Shown: positions 9,797 through 17,329 of the stretch, piece after piece
Position numbering within the stretch: the first letter of the stretch is position 1
How the letters are laid out: each line of letters opens with the position of its first letter
Origin: JBEEOW01 sp041191405
GTDB taxonomy: Bacteria; Bacteroidota; Bacteroidia; Cytophagales; UBA9547
Assembly (NCBI GenBank): GCA_041191405.1
Contig: JBEEOW010000011.1
Coordinates: forward strand, 1-64,000
Direction of reading: 5' to 3'
DNA: 64,000 nt
Program-made: the position numbers and the translations under genes
The notes under the pieces: model-generated
The model's input: only the letters and a program-made list of their open reading frames with translations
The model's database searches: none
What the model was told of the DNA's origin: nothing

Positions 9797-10901
9797 GTTT
9801 CTTCATTTGAAACTGCTGTTGAATAATTAATTTTTCACGTTCAATTTCAGCAATTAATTCTGCTTCGGTTGGTAAATAAGGTAAGTATTTACTAGTGAAG
9901 ATTTGGTCGTTTTGATTTAAAATAGAGTATTTTGCGATGGTTGTATCTGTTTCGGTACAGAGTAAAATACCAATAGTTGGATTGTCGGATGATTGTTTTT
10001 TCAAATCATCGTACATACGTACATACATATCAATTTGACCAATGTCTTGATGTGTTAATTTATGTGTTTTGAGTTCTATTATGACAAAACACTTCAAAAT
10101 ATAATTATAGAAAACAAGGTCGATATAAAAATCGGAAGTTTCGGTACGAATGAGTTGCTGACGCTCAACAAAAGCATATCCTTTGCCTAATTCGAGGATA
10201 AACTTCTGAAGGTTATCGACCAAGGCTTTTTCCAATGTTTCTTCGGTATAAGCAAGATTGTTTGGTAAATGCAAAAAGTCTAGTACTGCTGGATTCTTAA
10301 TGAATTCTAAAGCATTGTTTTGAAATTCTTGAGTATGGGCAAGCATTTCATTTTCAACAGGTTCTTTGATTTGCGAAGAAAGTAGGCGTTGATAATAAAG
10401 GGTTGAAATGTTACGGTCTAAGGTTTTAATTGTCCAGTTGTTTTGAGCAGCCTCTTGTAAATAATACATGCGTGCTTTTTCATCCGAAATCTTTAAAACT
10501 CTTTGATAATGAGACCAACTCAATTTGGCGAACGGCGTTCGCCAAATGTCTGTATCTGATTCGGCAGACAGTGTCTGACCTTTTGAAATCGACAATTCGG
10601 CAGACGGCATCTGCCGAATTGAAAAAAAATCAGGAAATGTTACATAGAATTGCCTAAACTCTCTTAGGCTACGAATCGAGAATCCTTTACCAAAATCAAT
10701 AGTTAGCTCATTCGATAAATTTTCCAATACTTTTTTACCGTACTGAGCTCGTTTCTCACCATTTTGTTCTTCTTCAACAATACGCTTACCGATTTGCCAA
10801 TAAGCTTCTACCATGGCCGTATTAATGGCAACATAGGCTTTCTGACGTGCTGAAGCAAGTATTTGCTTTATTTCGCTGATATAGTTGGATGGACTTATCA
10901 T
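9789..10901 (-). CDS. DUF1016/YhcG-family PD-(D/E)xK protein
   Basis: This is a two-domain DUF1016 (YhcG) protein. The helical N-terminal domain (about 5-150) contains the family phrases EAYWQIGKRIVEEEQNG and LSWSHYQRVL. The C-terminal nuclease-fold domain has Asp261 (FYIDLVFY) and Glu276-x-Lys278 (IIELKTH). Such genes are common passengers in type I restriction operons, where a nuclease or HsdR-associated role is suspected. Between FYVTFPDF and LSWSHY (about 93-127) lies a degenerate peptide repeat (QMPSAELS, QTLSAES, RTPFAKLS) encoded by three DNA palindromes. It lies between a truncated paralogue and hsdR and overlaps hsdR by 8 bp. Confidence 0.88.
   Translation of the reverse strand: MISPSNYISEIKQILASARQKAYVAINTAMVEAYWQIGKRIVEEEQNGEKRAQYGKKVLENLSNELTIDFGKGFSIRSLREFRQFYVTFPDFFSIRQMPSAELSISKGQTLSAESDTDIWRTPFAKLSWSHYQRVLKISDEKARMYYLQEAAQNNWTIKTLDRNISTLYYQRLLSSQIKEPVENEMLAHTQEFQNNALEFIKNPAVLDFLHLPNNLAYTEETLEKALVDNLQKFILELGKGYAFVERQQLIRTETSDFYIDLVFYNYILKCFVIIELKTHKLTHQDIGQIDMYVRMYDDLKKQSSDNPTIGILLCTETDTTIAKYSILNQNDQIFTSKYLPYLPTEAELIAEIEREKLIIQQQFQMKKHE
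10524..10620. repeat. Three palindromes inside the DUF1016 coding sequence
   Basis: Three inverted repeats lie in tandem within 97 bp of coding DNA: 10524-10546 (10-bp stem, 3-nt loop), 10565-10577 (6-bp stem, 1-nt centre) and 10594-10620 (11-bp stem, 5-nt loop). Each encodes one copy of the short peptide repeat seen in the DUF1016 protein. The reading frame is kept throughout. Confidence 0.85.
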
Positions 10902-10920
10902 AGTTTTTTCTCTTTTTTTA

Positions 10921-11448
10921 CTAGCTTACACTTGGCTGAGTTTTTAAAATCAACAATTCGTAAAATTGCCTTTTGGTACTGTCTTCAATTTTAATAAGTT
11001 CTGTAAAATGGGTGTATGAAATATTCTGAAAAATACTTAAAACTTGCTTTAAATCATCGTTTTGTAATTCTTGGGTTGGCAACCCAAGAATTGATTTATC
11101 AACATTTTCGGTCAATAAATCAAAAGGAAGAATGTTTTTAAATTCTTGGGTTATCAACCCAAGAATTTGAGGATATGTTTTATAAAACTGACGGCAACGT
11201 GATAATTCGGGTGCCGTAAGCCCTTTAACACGGATATTTTTGGCTATGTTTTCTAATAGTTTAGCTCCATATTCTGCTCTATCGCTACCATTTTGTTCAA
11301 ACTCAACAATGTAAAAACCAGTAAGCCAATTTCTCAAGGTGAGGTGCGTGTTTACTGCTTTTACAGCGTTTTTCAGTAAAAAGTCATTTGTTTCTTGTAT
11401 TCGCAGTACTAATTTCTCAAAATTCATTTGCAAATTTTTAGTTTTCAT
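10921..11448 (-). CDS. DUF1016 N-terminal-domain-only paralogue
   Basis: This 175-aa protein matches only the N-terminal helical half of its neighbour. Shared elements are the NEQ-type phrase EFEQNGSDRAEYGAKLLENI, SRCRQFYKTYPQI and ISYTHFTELIKIE. The PD-(D/E)xK nuclease half is missing, so it cannot be a nuclease by itself. It may act as a partner or inhibitor, or be a stable truncated relic. A peptide repeat (LGLITQEF, LGLPTQELQ) sits at the same domain position as in the full-length paralogue and is also encoded by palindromes. It lies 19 bp upstream of the full DUF1016 gene and 56 bp downstream of hsdS. Confidence 0.8.
   Translation of the reverse strand: MKTKNLQMNFEKLVLRIQETNDFLLKNAVKAVNTHLTLRNWLTGFYIVEFEQNGSDRAEYGAKLLENIAKNIRVKGLTAPELSRCRQFYKTYPQILGLITQEFKNILPFDLLTENVDKSILGLPTQELQNDDLKQVLSIFQNISYTHFTELIKIEDSTKRQFYELLILKTQPSVS
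11066..11167. repeat. Two near-identical palindromes inside the short DUF1016 gene
   Basis: Two 27-bp perfect inverted repeats at 11066-11092 and 11141-11167 share the same 12-bp stem (aattcttgggtt) and differ only in the 3-nt loop (ggc versus atc). They lie within coding DNA and encode the repeated LGLxTQE peptide. They differ in sequence from the palindromes of the neighbouring paralogue but occupy the same domain region. Confidence 0.9.
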
Positions 11449-11458
11449 GAATGATTTT

Positions 11459-11520
11459 TCAATTGATAATTAATAATGGATAATTGATAATTGTCCATTA
11501 TCCATTATCCATTGTTAATT
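11459..11520. repeat. Short-period GATAATTG/CCATTATC hairpin repeat
   Basis: An AT-rich run of overlapping direct and inverted copies of gataatt and ccattat fills the hsdS to DUF1016 gap. It can form a long imperfect hairpin. The repeat reaches into the 3' end of hsdS, where it supplies the final INNG codons and stop. Confidence 0.7.
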
Positions 11521-12746
11521 GTTCTTATTTTCCCCGTTAACAATTGTTGCATTAAGCCTTGTTTTAATTCTTGGTAATGCGTTTTCTTTTCTGATAAGAC
11601 TTCTAGTTTATTGCTAATTGTAGCTAAAATTTCAGAAATTTCCTTTTGCTCTTTTAAACTTGGGAAAGGAATTTTAAAATCTCTTATATTTTTTGCGCTT
11701 ATATGTGGTATTCCTGAACTTGTTTTTACTGTATCAACATAATTTAACCATAAAGAACCTCCTATAATTTGATTTAAAAATTCTAAATCTAGGGTATTTT
11801 TTGCTCGTAAACATGCTACTCGTTGAACTATTAAAAGTGGTAGATCATCTTTTTTAACTCTTGCATAATTTCTTCCTACAAGTGACCCATCCATAGAAAT
11901 TACAAGGTCACCATCTTGAGCTGAATATTTTTCAATTTCCTCAAATGGTAAATCCCACCATCTATCAAGTTTGTCGTTCCATCTTAATTTTCCGACAGTT
12001 ATGTTAATTCCCCTTAAAAGCTTAATTCCTTTTCCTTCTTCATTAAATCCTTCACTTTTGAAAGCAAACCCAGAAAGTAATTCTATATGTTTATTTAATT
12101 CCACCAAATCCCAACTCTTCGGAATCTTCCCCAAAGGAGAATCTTTAAACTCTGTGTGACCAATGCCTTTGGTGAGTAAGCGTTGCATCAAGCCTTTTTT
12201 GAGGGCTTGGGTTTCGGTAATTTGTTGGTCAATTAGCTCTATTTTAGCATCTACTGTGCTTAATATTTCGGCTATTTTTTGTTGTTCTGGGAGTGGTGGA
12301 ACTATAAAAGGGAGTTTTTTTAAAAATCCAAAATTGATTGCTGGCATTGTAGAAGAAGCACTACCGTCATTAATTTTTCTCATTGTTTCAGAGAATCTAA
12401 AGTAATGCTCAGCAAAATCATTTAAAACTAGATTATTAAATGATATTTTGAACATATTATTTGCAATAATGCCTTCTATTCCTCTTCCTATAACTCCAGG
12501 TGTTCCGTACCTTATCATTACTATGTCTGAAGCTTTTGCATAATACCTCTCGCCTTGAGTCGGAACATATCTTAAATCAGCGTTGTTGGGCTGAGTGTAA
12601 TCAATAATTCTTATAAATCTTTGATATCCATCAATTAACTCTGAGATATGTTGCTCTGTTCCAACTTGAATTCCTTGTGAGAAAGTTGCAATATCACCTA
12701 AAGGATAAAGTTCCCAATTTTGAGGAAATATTTTTATCGTGTTCAT
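11505..12746 (-). CDS. hsdS: Type I restriction-modification specificity subunit S
   Basis: HsdS is the DNA-recognition subunit, which docks two HsdM copies and directs HsdR. The 413 aa hold two target-recognition domains separated by conserved helices. Half 1 begins FPQNWELYPLGDIATFSQG and ends EQQKIAEILSTVDAKI. Half 2 begins IPKSWDLVELNKHIELLSG and ends EQKEISEILATISNKL. The two spacer helices share the phrase LKQGLMQ(Q/R)LLT, as expected from the internal symmetry of the family. The recognition sequence cannot be predicted. The start overlaps the hsdM stop by 4 bp. The last few codons lie in an intergenic repeat, so the extreme C-terminus may vary between strains. Confidence 0.95.
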   Translation of the reverse strand: MNTIKIFPQNWELYPLGDIATFSQGIQVGTEQHISELIDGYQRFIRIIDYTQPNNADLRYVPTQGERYYAKASDIVMIRYGTPGVIGRGIEGIIANNMFKISFNNLVLNDFAEHYFRFSETMRKINDGSASSTMPAINFGFLKKLPFIVPPLPEQQKIAEILSTVDAKIELIDQQITETQALKKGLMQRLLTKGIGHTEFKDSPLGKIPKSWDLVELNKHIELLSGFAFKSEGFNEEGKGIKLLRGINITVGKLRWNDKLDRWWDLPFEEIEKYSAQDGDLVISMDGSLVGRNYARVKKDDLPLLIVQRVACLRAKNTLDLEFLNQIIGGSLWLNYVDTVKTSSGIPHISAKNIRDFKIPFPSLKEQKEISEILATISNKLEVLSEKKTHYQELKQGLMQQLLTGKIRTINNG

Positions 12747-14305
12747 ACACCCAATTCTTTTAAAAATCCAGCTAATTTCGCATCAATTTCAGCTTCACGT
12801 TGTTCTAATTCTGATAGCTTTTGGTGTACAGCTTTAATATCCACTTCCACTTCTGCTTCGGAAGTATCAATAAAACGAGAGATATTTAGGTTATAATCAT
12901 TTTCGGCTAATTCGGCAATGCTTACAATACGCATGTATTTGGCTATATCGCTGGCAGAGTCGTAAGCATTTACAATTTTTGCCACATGCTCAGGCAAGAG
13001 TTCGTTTTGGTTTTTGCCTTCTTTGTAATCGTTGCTGGCATCAATAATAATCACTTTGCCTTTTTGGGCTTGTGTTTTGTTTTTATTGATAATCCAGATA
13101 GAAGCTGGTATGCCTGTATTGTAAAACAAAGCACTTGGCAAACCTACAATGCCTTCTACCAAATCGGCTTCTAGTAATCCTTGTCTGATACTGCCTTCGG
13201 TGCCACTTCTAAACAAAGTACCGTGAGGTAATACCACGCCAGCTTTACCATCTTGCTTCAATACAGCAATCATGTGTTGCAAAAAAGCCAAATCGGCATA
13301 ACCTCTTGGTGGTATTCCGTACTGGAAACGTCCGTAAGGGTCGCTTACTTGCTTGGCATAATTGGGTGTTACTTTTTGCTCTTTGCCCGCTTTATCCAAT
13401 TTTACTTCAATGGAGTTTTCGGCAGGTGTCCACCAGCCATCCATCGAAAAAGGAGGATTGGCAATTACTCTATCAAAAAGAGTTAATTCGTTGTTGTCGT
13501 TTTTATGTTGAGGCGTGGTAAGCGTATCGCCTTTGCGTATATCGGCATCCATGAAATTGTGCAAAAGCATGTTCAATTTGCCAATTGCCCAAGTACCAAG
13601 GTTTTTCTCTTGTCCGTACAAAGAAACGTTTACATTGTTTCCAACTTTTCCGTTGGGTTGCTCAGCTATGTAACGAGCTGATTCTATGAGCATACCACCC
13701 GAACCACAGGTAGGGTCGTACACTTTTTGCTTAGGTTCTGGTTTAATCAATTGTACAATCAACTGCACCACACCACGAGGTGTATAGAACTCCCCTCCTT
13801 TTTTGCCTGCATCATCGGCAAACATTTTAATCAAATACTCATAGGCATCGCCCAGTAAGTCGTTCGATTCTAAATCTGCATTGCGTAATGAATGTTGGTT
13901 GAAATGTCTTAAAAGGCGTTGTAGCAATTCATCCGAAAGCTTTTCTTTGTCGCCAAATTTAGTGGCGGTCATTACGCCTTCCAGAGAAGTGTTTTCACGC
14001 TCTATACCTGCAAAGGCTTTATCAAGTGCAATACCAATGTTTTCGGTTTCTTTCTTGATGGTTTCCCAACGAGATTCAACAGGCATTTGAAAAAATGTTT
14101 CATCTTCAGCTTCTTCTCGAGATACTCCATCACGTTCCATGATGGCTTCTACTTCTTCTTCAAATACGTCGTTTGAACGTTTCAAAAACAATAAGCCAAA
14201 AATGTAATTTTTAAAATCGGAAGAGTCGATACTACCACGTAATATATTCGCCGAATCCCATAACCAAGATTCGAGTGTTGCTAAGTTTAGTTTGTTTTGC
14301 GACAT
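12743..14305 (-). CDS. hsdM: Type I restriction-modification methylase, M subunit
   Basis: HsdM is the N6-adenine methyltransferase of the system. The SAM-binding motif DPTCGSGGM is at 197-204 and the catalytic NPPF motif at 283-286 (IANPPFSMDG). The N-terminal four-helix domain (LWDSANILRGSIDSSDFKNY) and the C-terminal coiled coil (QKLSELEQREAEIDAK) are present. The 520-aa length is normal. It is the first gene of the leftward operon, so the promoter should lie in the 126-bp AT-rich gap at 14306-14431, where I do not see a clear Bacteroidota promoter consensus. Confidence 0.96.
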   Translation of the reverse strand: MSQNKLNLATLESWLWDSANILRGSIDSSDFKNYIFGLLFLKRSNDVFEEEVEAIMERDGVSREEAEDETFFQMPVESRWETIKKETENIGIALDKAFAGIERENTSLEGVMTATKFGDKEKLSDELLQRLLRHFNQHSLRNADLESNDLLGDAYEYLIKMFADDAGKKGGEFYTPRGVVQLIVQLIKPEPKQKVYDPTCGSGGMLIESARYIAEQPNGKVGNNVNVSLYGQEKNLGTWAIGKLNMLLHNFMDADIRKGDTLTTPQHKNDNNELTLFDRVIANPPFSMDGWWTPAENSIEVKLDKAGKEQKVTPNYAKQVSDPYGRFQYGIPPRGYADLAFLQHMIAVLKQDGKAGVVLPHGTLFRSGTEGSIRQGLLEADLVEGIVGLPSALFYNTGIPASIWIINKNKTQAQKGKVIIIDASNDYKEGKNQNELLPEHVAKIVNAYDSASDIAKYMRIVSIAELAENDYNLNISRFIDTSEAEVEVDIKAVHQKLSELEQREAEIDAKLAGFLKELGV

Positions 14306-14431
14306 TTTTAATTGATAAATGACAATGAATAGTAAAAATACGAAATTTTGTTAGAAAGCTTTAAACATATATTGACTTTGAATCAACCTACACGATTATT
14401 TTTCAAAAAATAAAGCTTTTTGTTAGTTATA

Positions 14432-15208
14432 TCATTTATGTAATATCTTTTTAGTTTGCCTAACTAAGTTAACAAATAGCTCTTCTTTTTCATCATAGTT
14501 CATTTTCGTTATAGGTCTATTTGGAGGATTCATTGTTTGAAATACATTTAATTCATTAAATTCTTCAAACAGGCATGGCTTTAAAATAACTATTAAAATT
14601 ACAGCACCTTCTTTCTCTGCTGCACTCAATAAATGAGGCAATTCATTTGATGCAATAAAATCTGAACCTAAAAAGTCTGTACTAACAAGAAGAATTGCTA
14701 CTTTGGTTGTTAAAATAGCCTTTTCAATTTCTTCTTTCCATTTTTGACCTGGTTCAATTTTGGAGTCATCCCAAAAGTCTATTTTACTAAGGAATGGTTT
14801 AAAATGTCTTTGAACATCCGTTAAGAATTCTTTGTCTAAATGACTATAACTTACGAAAACCTTGTCTCTAATTTTATGTTCATTGCTTTTAAATTTTTGA
14901 TGAGCAATAATTGGTAAAGTGTCAATTTCTTGCTTTATATAGAATAGAAGATTTTCTGCTTTAATTTCTTTTGGACATTTCGGAATTGATTGACCATTGT
15001 GAGCTTCTAATCTATGTTCTTCAAGGTCTTTTTTTATTTGAAATTCGATTTCATCTAAAAATATTGCTTTGTTCTCTGATGTGTAAAAATCATTAAGTCG
15101 ATGTTTTAACTCATGAAAATCATCAATAGCATTAACTTTATTTGAGCTTTTAATTTTGTTGTCAAAGAATTTAAATGATTCTTTTCTTATAATTTCTTCT
15201 TCATTCAT
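14432..15208 (-). CDS. TIR-domain protein (TIR_2 type)
   Basis: Residues about 120-258 are a TIR domain: KVFVSYSHLDKEF (strand A and BB-loop start), FWDDSKIEPGQKW, AILLVSTDFLGSDFI and the conserved Glu in SNELPHLLSAAEKEG that serves as the NAD-cleaving residue in enzymatic TIRs. The first ~115 residues are helical and charged with no recognised fold and may be the sensor or partner-binding part. It is the last gene of a leftward operon, 34 bp after the ThsB-like TIR. In known systems such proteins cleave NAD or make cyclic ADP-ribose signals after phage sensing. That activity here is inferred. Confidence 0.85.
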   Translation of the reverse strand: MNEEEIIRKESFKFFDNKIKSSNKVNAIDDFHELKHRLNDFYTSENKAIFLDEIEFQIKKDLEEHRLEAHNGQSIPKCPKEIKAENLLFYIKQEIDTLPIIAHQKFKSNEHKIRDKVFVSYSHLDKEFLTDVQRHFKPFLSKIDFWDDSKIEPGQKWKEEIEKAILTTKVAILLVSTDFLGSDFIASNELPHLLSAAEKEGAVILIVILKPCLFEEFNELNVFQTMNPPNRPITKMNYDEKEELFVNLVRQTKKILHK

Positions 15209-15242
15209 ATTTATAAATAGTTTATTTTTAATTTTTGGTTAA

Positions 15243-15827
15243 TTATTTTGCATTTTCAATCCATTTAGGAAAATTATTATATCCATTATCATCTATCCAA
15301 TCATAAACATTCACCCATTCCGATAGTTTAAAACCTTTTCCCCAATGTTGTCTGTCCATATTAATTAATTTTTTAATGGGTAAATCAGTATAAATTTTCC
15401 AATTCCTACCATCGTGTTCATAATAAGTCAAAGTAGTACCGTCCTTACTAATTGTGAAACCTAAATAATCAAAAATATTAGGTCCTTTCGAAAATACATT
15501 TTGATTCTTATCTTTTACACTATTTATGTGAACTCCAAATAATTTATTACCTCTGTCATAACTTTTTAAAATTTCGTATCTAACCCATCGTCTCTCCCAA
15601 GTATTTGTACCAATTAATGCACAAGTAACAGATGTATTTTCTAGATTTGAATTTATTAGTCTTTTTAAAGAAAGTTCTCCATGTCTTTTAGCATCCTCCC
15701 AAATGGAAGCATCAAAAAAACCAGCATCTTGACCACTTTGTTTTGTAACGCCGTGATTTCTTACAACATTTGCTCTAAATGTTTTTACATCTTCATAATG
15801 AAAACTAAAAAAAACTCTTTTTGCCAT
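15243..15827 (-). CDS. ThsB-like TIR protein (MTH538/DUF1863 type)
   Basis: This 194-aa protein begins directly with KRVFFSFHYEDVKTFRANVV and continues with DASIWEDAK, CALIGTNTWERRWVRYEI and KLFGVHI, the diagnostic order of the MTH538/ThsB TIR-like family. The Glu of WVRYEI aligns with the catalytic Glu of TIR NADases. In Thoeris, ThsB proteins sense phage and produce an ADP-ribose-type signal that activates ThsA. No ThsA is found nearby. The gene starts 2 bp from the stop of the small membrane-protein gene, so the two are almost certainly co-translated and probably work together. Confidence 0.87.
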   Translation of the reverse strand: MAKRVFFSFHYEDVKTFRANVVRNHGVTKQSGQDAGFFDASIWEDAKRHGELSLKRLINSNLENTSVTCALIGTNTWERRWVRYEILKSYDRGNKLFGVHINSVKDKNQNVFSKGPNIFDYLGFTISKDGTTLTYYEHDGRNWKIYTDLPIKKLINMDRQHWGKGFKLSEWVNVYDWIDDNGYNNFPKWIENAK

Positions 15828-15829
15828 CT

Positions 15830-16231
15830 TTAATTAATTATAAACATTACTATAAGTGTGATAATTAAAAGTGTACCATAAAACATAAGAAGTGTTTTTG
15901 AAAAAGTACAAGGAATCCATGTATTCTTTCCTTTGTTATATGGAGATGCATTTAAATCAAAATCTATATCTTCTTCATTTTTGTTTTTTACAATATTATA
16001 AAGCTCTCGATATTGCCTTTCTAAGCTTAAATAATAGCCGTCCAAAAACCAAAATAATGGTGTTGATATGTAAGTTATAATTATATATTTTATGTTCAGA
16101 TCTTTAGCTGCAAATGCAAAAAGTGCTGCAACTAAAGAAACAGTCCAACCTTTCAAAAGAAAAGAGTTTACATTCATCCTAGTTATTACTAGTTGAATAA
16201 ATTCTAGATGTTTTAATTTTTTTTCCATCAT
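15830..16231 (-). CDS. Small multi-pass membrane protein, TIR-operon partner
   Basis: This 133-aa protein has three hydrophobic spans: about 26-43 (TVSLVAALFAFAAK), 48-66 (IKYIIITYISTPLFWFLDG) and 112-132 (LLMFYGTLLIITLIVMFII). A charged cytosolic loop (YYLSLERQYRELYNIVKNK) sits between spans 2 and 3. It resembles in general layout the SLATT-like and other small membrane effectors found in signal-activated defence operons. I recognise the phrase pattern as recurring beside MTH538-type TIR genes, but no function is established. It is tightly coupled (2 bp gap) to the ThsB-like gene downstream and 15 bp from the TIR gene upstream. An abortive membrane-disrupting effector is a reasonable hypothesis. 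Confidence 0.75.
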   Translation of the reverse strand: MMEKKLKHLEFIQLVITRMNVNSFLLKGWTVSLVAALFAFAAKDLNIKYIIITYISTPLFWFLDGYYLSLERQYRELYNIVKNKNEEDIDFDLNASPYNKGKNTWIPCTFSKTLLMFYGTLLIITLIVMFIIN

Positions 16232-16246
16232 TTAAGTTTTGATTCT

Positions 16247-17023
16247 TCACAAAATTATATTCATGTCTTTAATCGACTTAATTTTATATAATATATCAAG
16301 TGCAGATACAGCATTATTTGAAATATATTTTTTTTGCCATTCTAGTAAAGTGTTCATGTTTATATCAACTAAGTGTGATAAATTGACATCATATTTTATT
16401 TTAAGACTCTCATTGATTACACCATCCTTTGAGAAATATTTGGTTTCTTGATTATTTCGTCTTCTAGGAATTGACTTTCGAATCATTTGTGACATTGCAA
16501 TTTCAGAGTAAATCCAAGGTGATTCTGTTTTGCCTATTACTTCTGTTGTTGAAATAGAGTTTGGGGTATTTAGAAAAAATAAACACTCAGTTTTATCAAT
16601 CATCATTGATAATGCAGTTGATAACATCATATGTACATGACTTGTAGAATAATTTCTTTGATTATAATTATAATAACCATCAGCTTGAATACAATATTTT
16701 TGATCAATGAGTTTAAGTAATTCATTTGAATAACCCCAAATACAAGAATCAATAAATGCTTTAATCTTAAAAGTATCATAAAGCCAGCCAGCTAATGTGA
16801 TTGCTTGTTTCTCATCTTTATGAGAATGAGAAATAAAAATGTTCGATTCAATTTGTGGAAACCAATTTGATTGCATTAAAGAACCATTTATTGAGCCATC
16901 TGAATATGTAAATTCTTTTAATGTACTTCTAACAGTACTCTTATTTGTTTGATAAAGAGCAAATCCTTTTTCGTAATATTCTTCGTTATCCCAATCAAGA
17001 ACTAAATTAAATCCTCTATACAT
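16247..17023 (-). CDS. Divergent TIR-fold protein
   Basis: The central part (about 55-195) has a TIR-like pattern: NIFISHSHKDEKQAITLAGW, KAFIDSCIWG, CLFFLNTPNS and a final helix with SPWIYSEIAMSQMIRK, whose Glu is at the expected catalytic position. The first 50 residues (GFNLVLDWDNEEYYEKGF) and last 60 residues are not recognised. It is the first gene of the four-gene leftward TIR operon and ends 15 bp before the membrane-protein gene. It differs strongly from the other two TIR proteins here, which suggests recruitment of distinct sensors rather than recent duplication. Confidence 0.75.
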   Translation of the reverse strand: MYRGFNLVLDWDNEEYYEKGFALYQTNKSTVRSTLKEFTYSDGSINGSLMQSNWFPQIESNIFISHSHKDEKQAITLAGWLYDTFKIKAFIDSCIWGYSNELLKLIDQKYCIQADGYYNYNQRNYSTSHVHMMLSTALSMMIDKTECLFFLNTPNSISTTEVIGKTESPWIYSEIAMSQMIRKSIPRRRNNQETKYFSKDGVINESLKIKYDVNLSHLVDINMNTLLEWQKKYISNNAVSALDILYKIKSIKDMNIIL

Positions 17024-17111
17024 ATATTATACTTTTATTGTCAATACAAATTTGTCTTGTTGTTTTATAATTTCGAATTAGGTCAAATTAGTAATAATTT
17101 TAGACAGTTTA

Positions 17112-17268
17112 TTTTTGAAATAATTAATCTGAAAACTTGAATTACTTTATTGAACTAACAAATTAATTCATTAGAATGAATTAATAATTAATATTTACAA
17201 TCTTATTGAATTTTATTTTAACTACAAAAAGTTTACAAATATTTTTACGTAAAAAACACTATGTGTAT
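17112..17268. repeat. Diverged intergenic repeat, copy 1 (upstream of the TIR operon)
   Basis: The 306-bp gap 17024-17329 has no supported gene. It holds a sequence whose two ends match 19077-19252: ttgaaata...ctgaaaacttg at the left and aactacaaaaagttta, then a 14-bp perfect palindrome tttttacgtaaaaa (17242-17255) and acactat at the right. An 11-bp-stem hairpin lies in between (about 17163-17186). It sits upstream of the leftward TIR operon and may contain its promoter. Confidence 0.7.
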
Positions 17269-17329
17269 TTTTAAAGTTAATCTATCAGTTCGTTACCTCA
17301 CCGTTAACATATTTTTGGGATTTCTCTTT

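Noticed and set aside
16239..16451. Rightward open frame of 70 codons over the end of the divergent TIR gene
   Set aside because: It overlaps the TIR coding frame, has low-complexity composition and no family features.
14432..17023. Complete canonical Thoeris system
   Set aside because: ThsB-type TIR genes are present, but no ThsA-like effector (SIR2-SLOG, macro or similar) could be found in the window.
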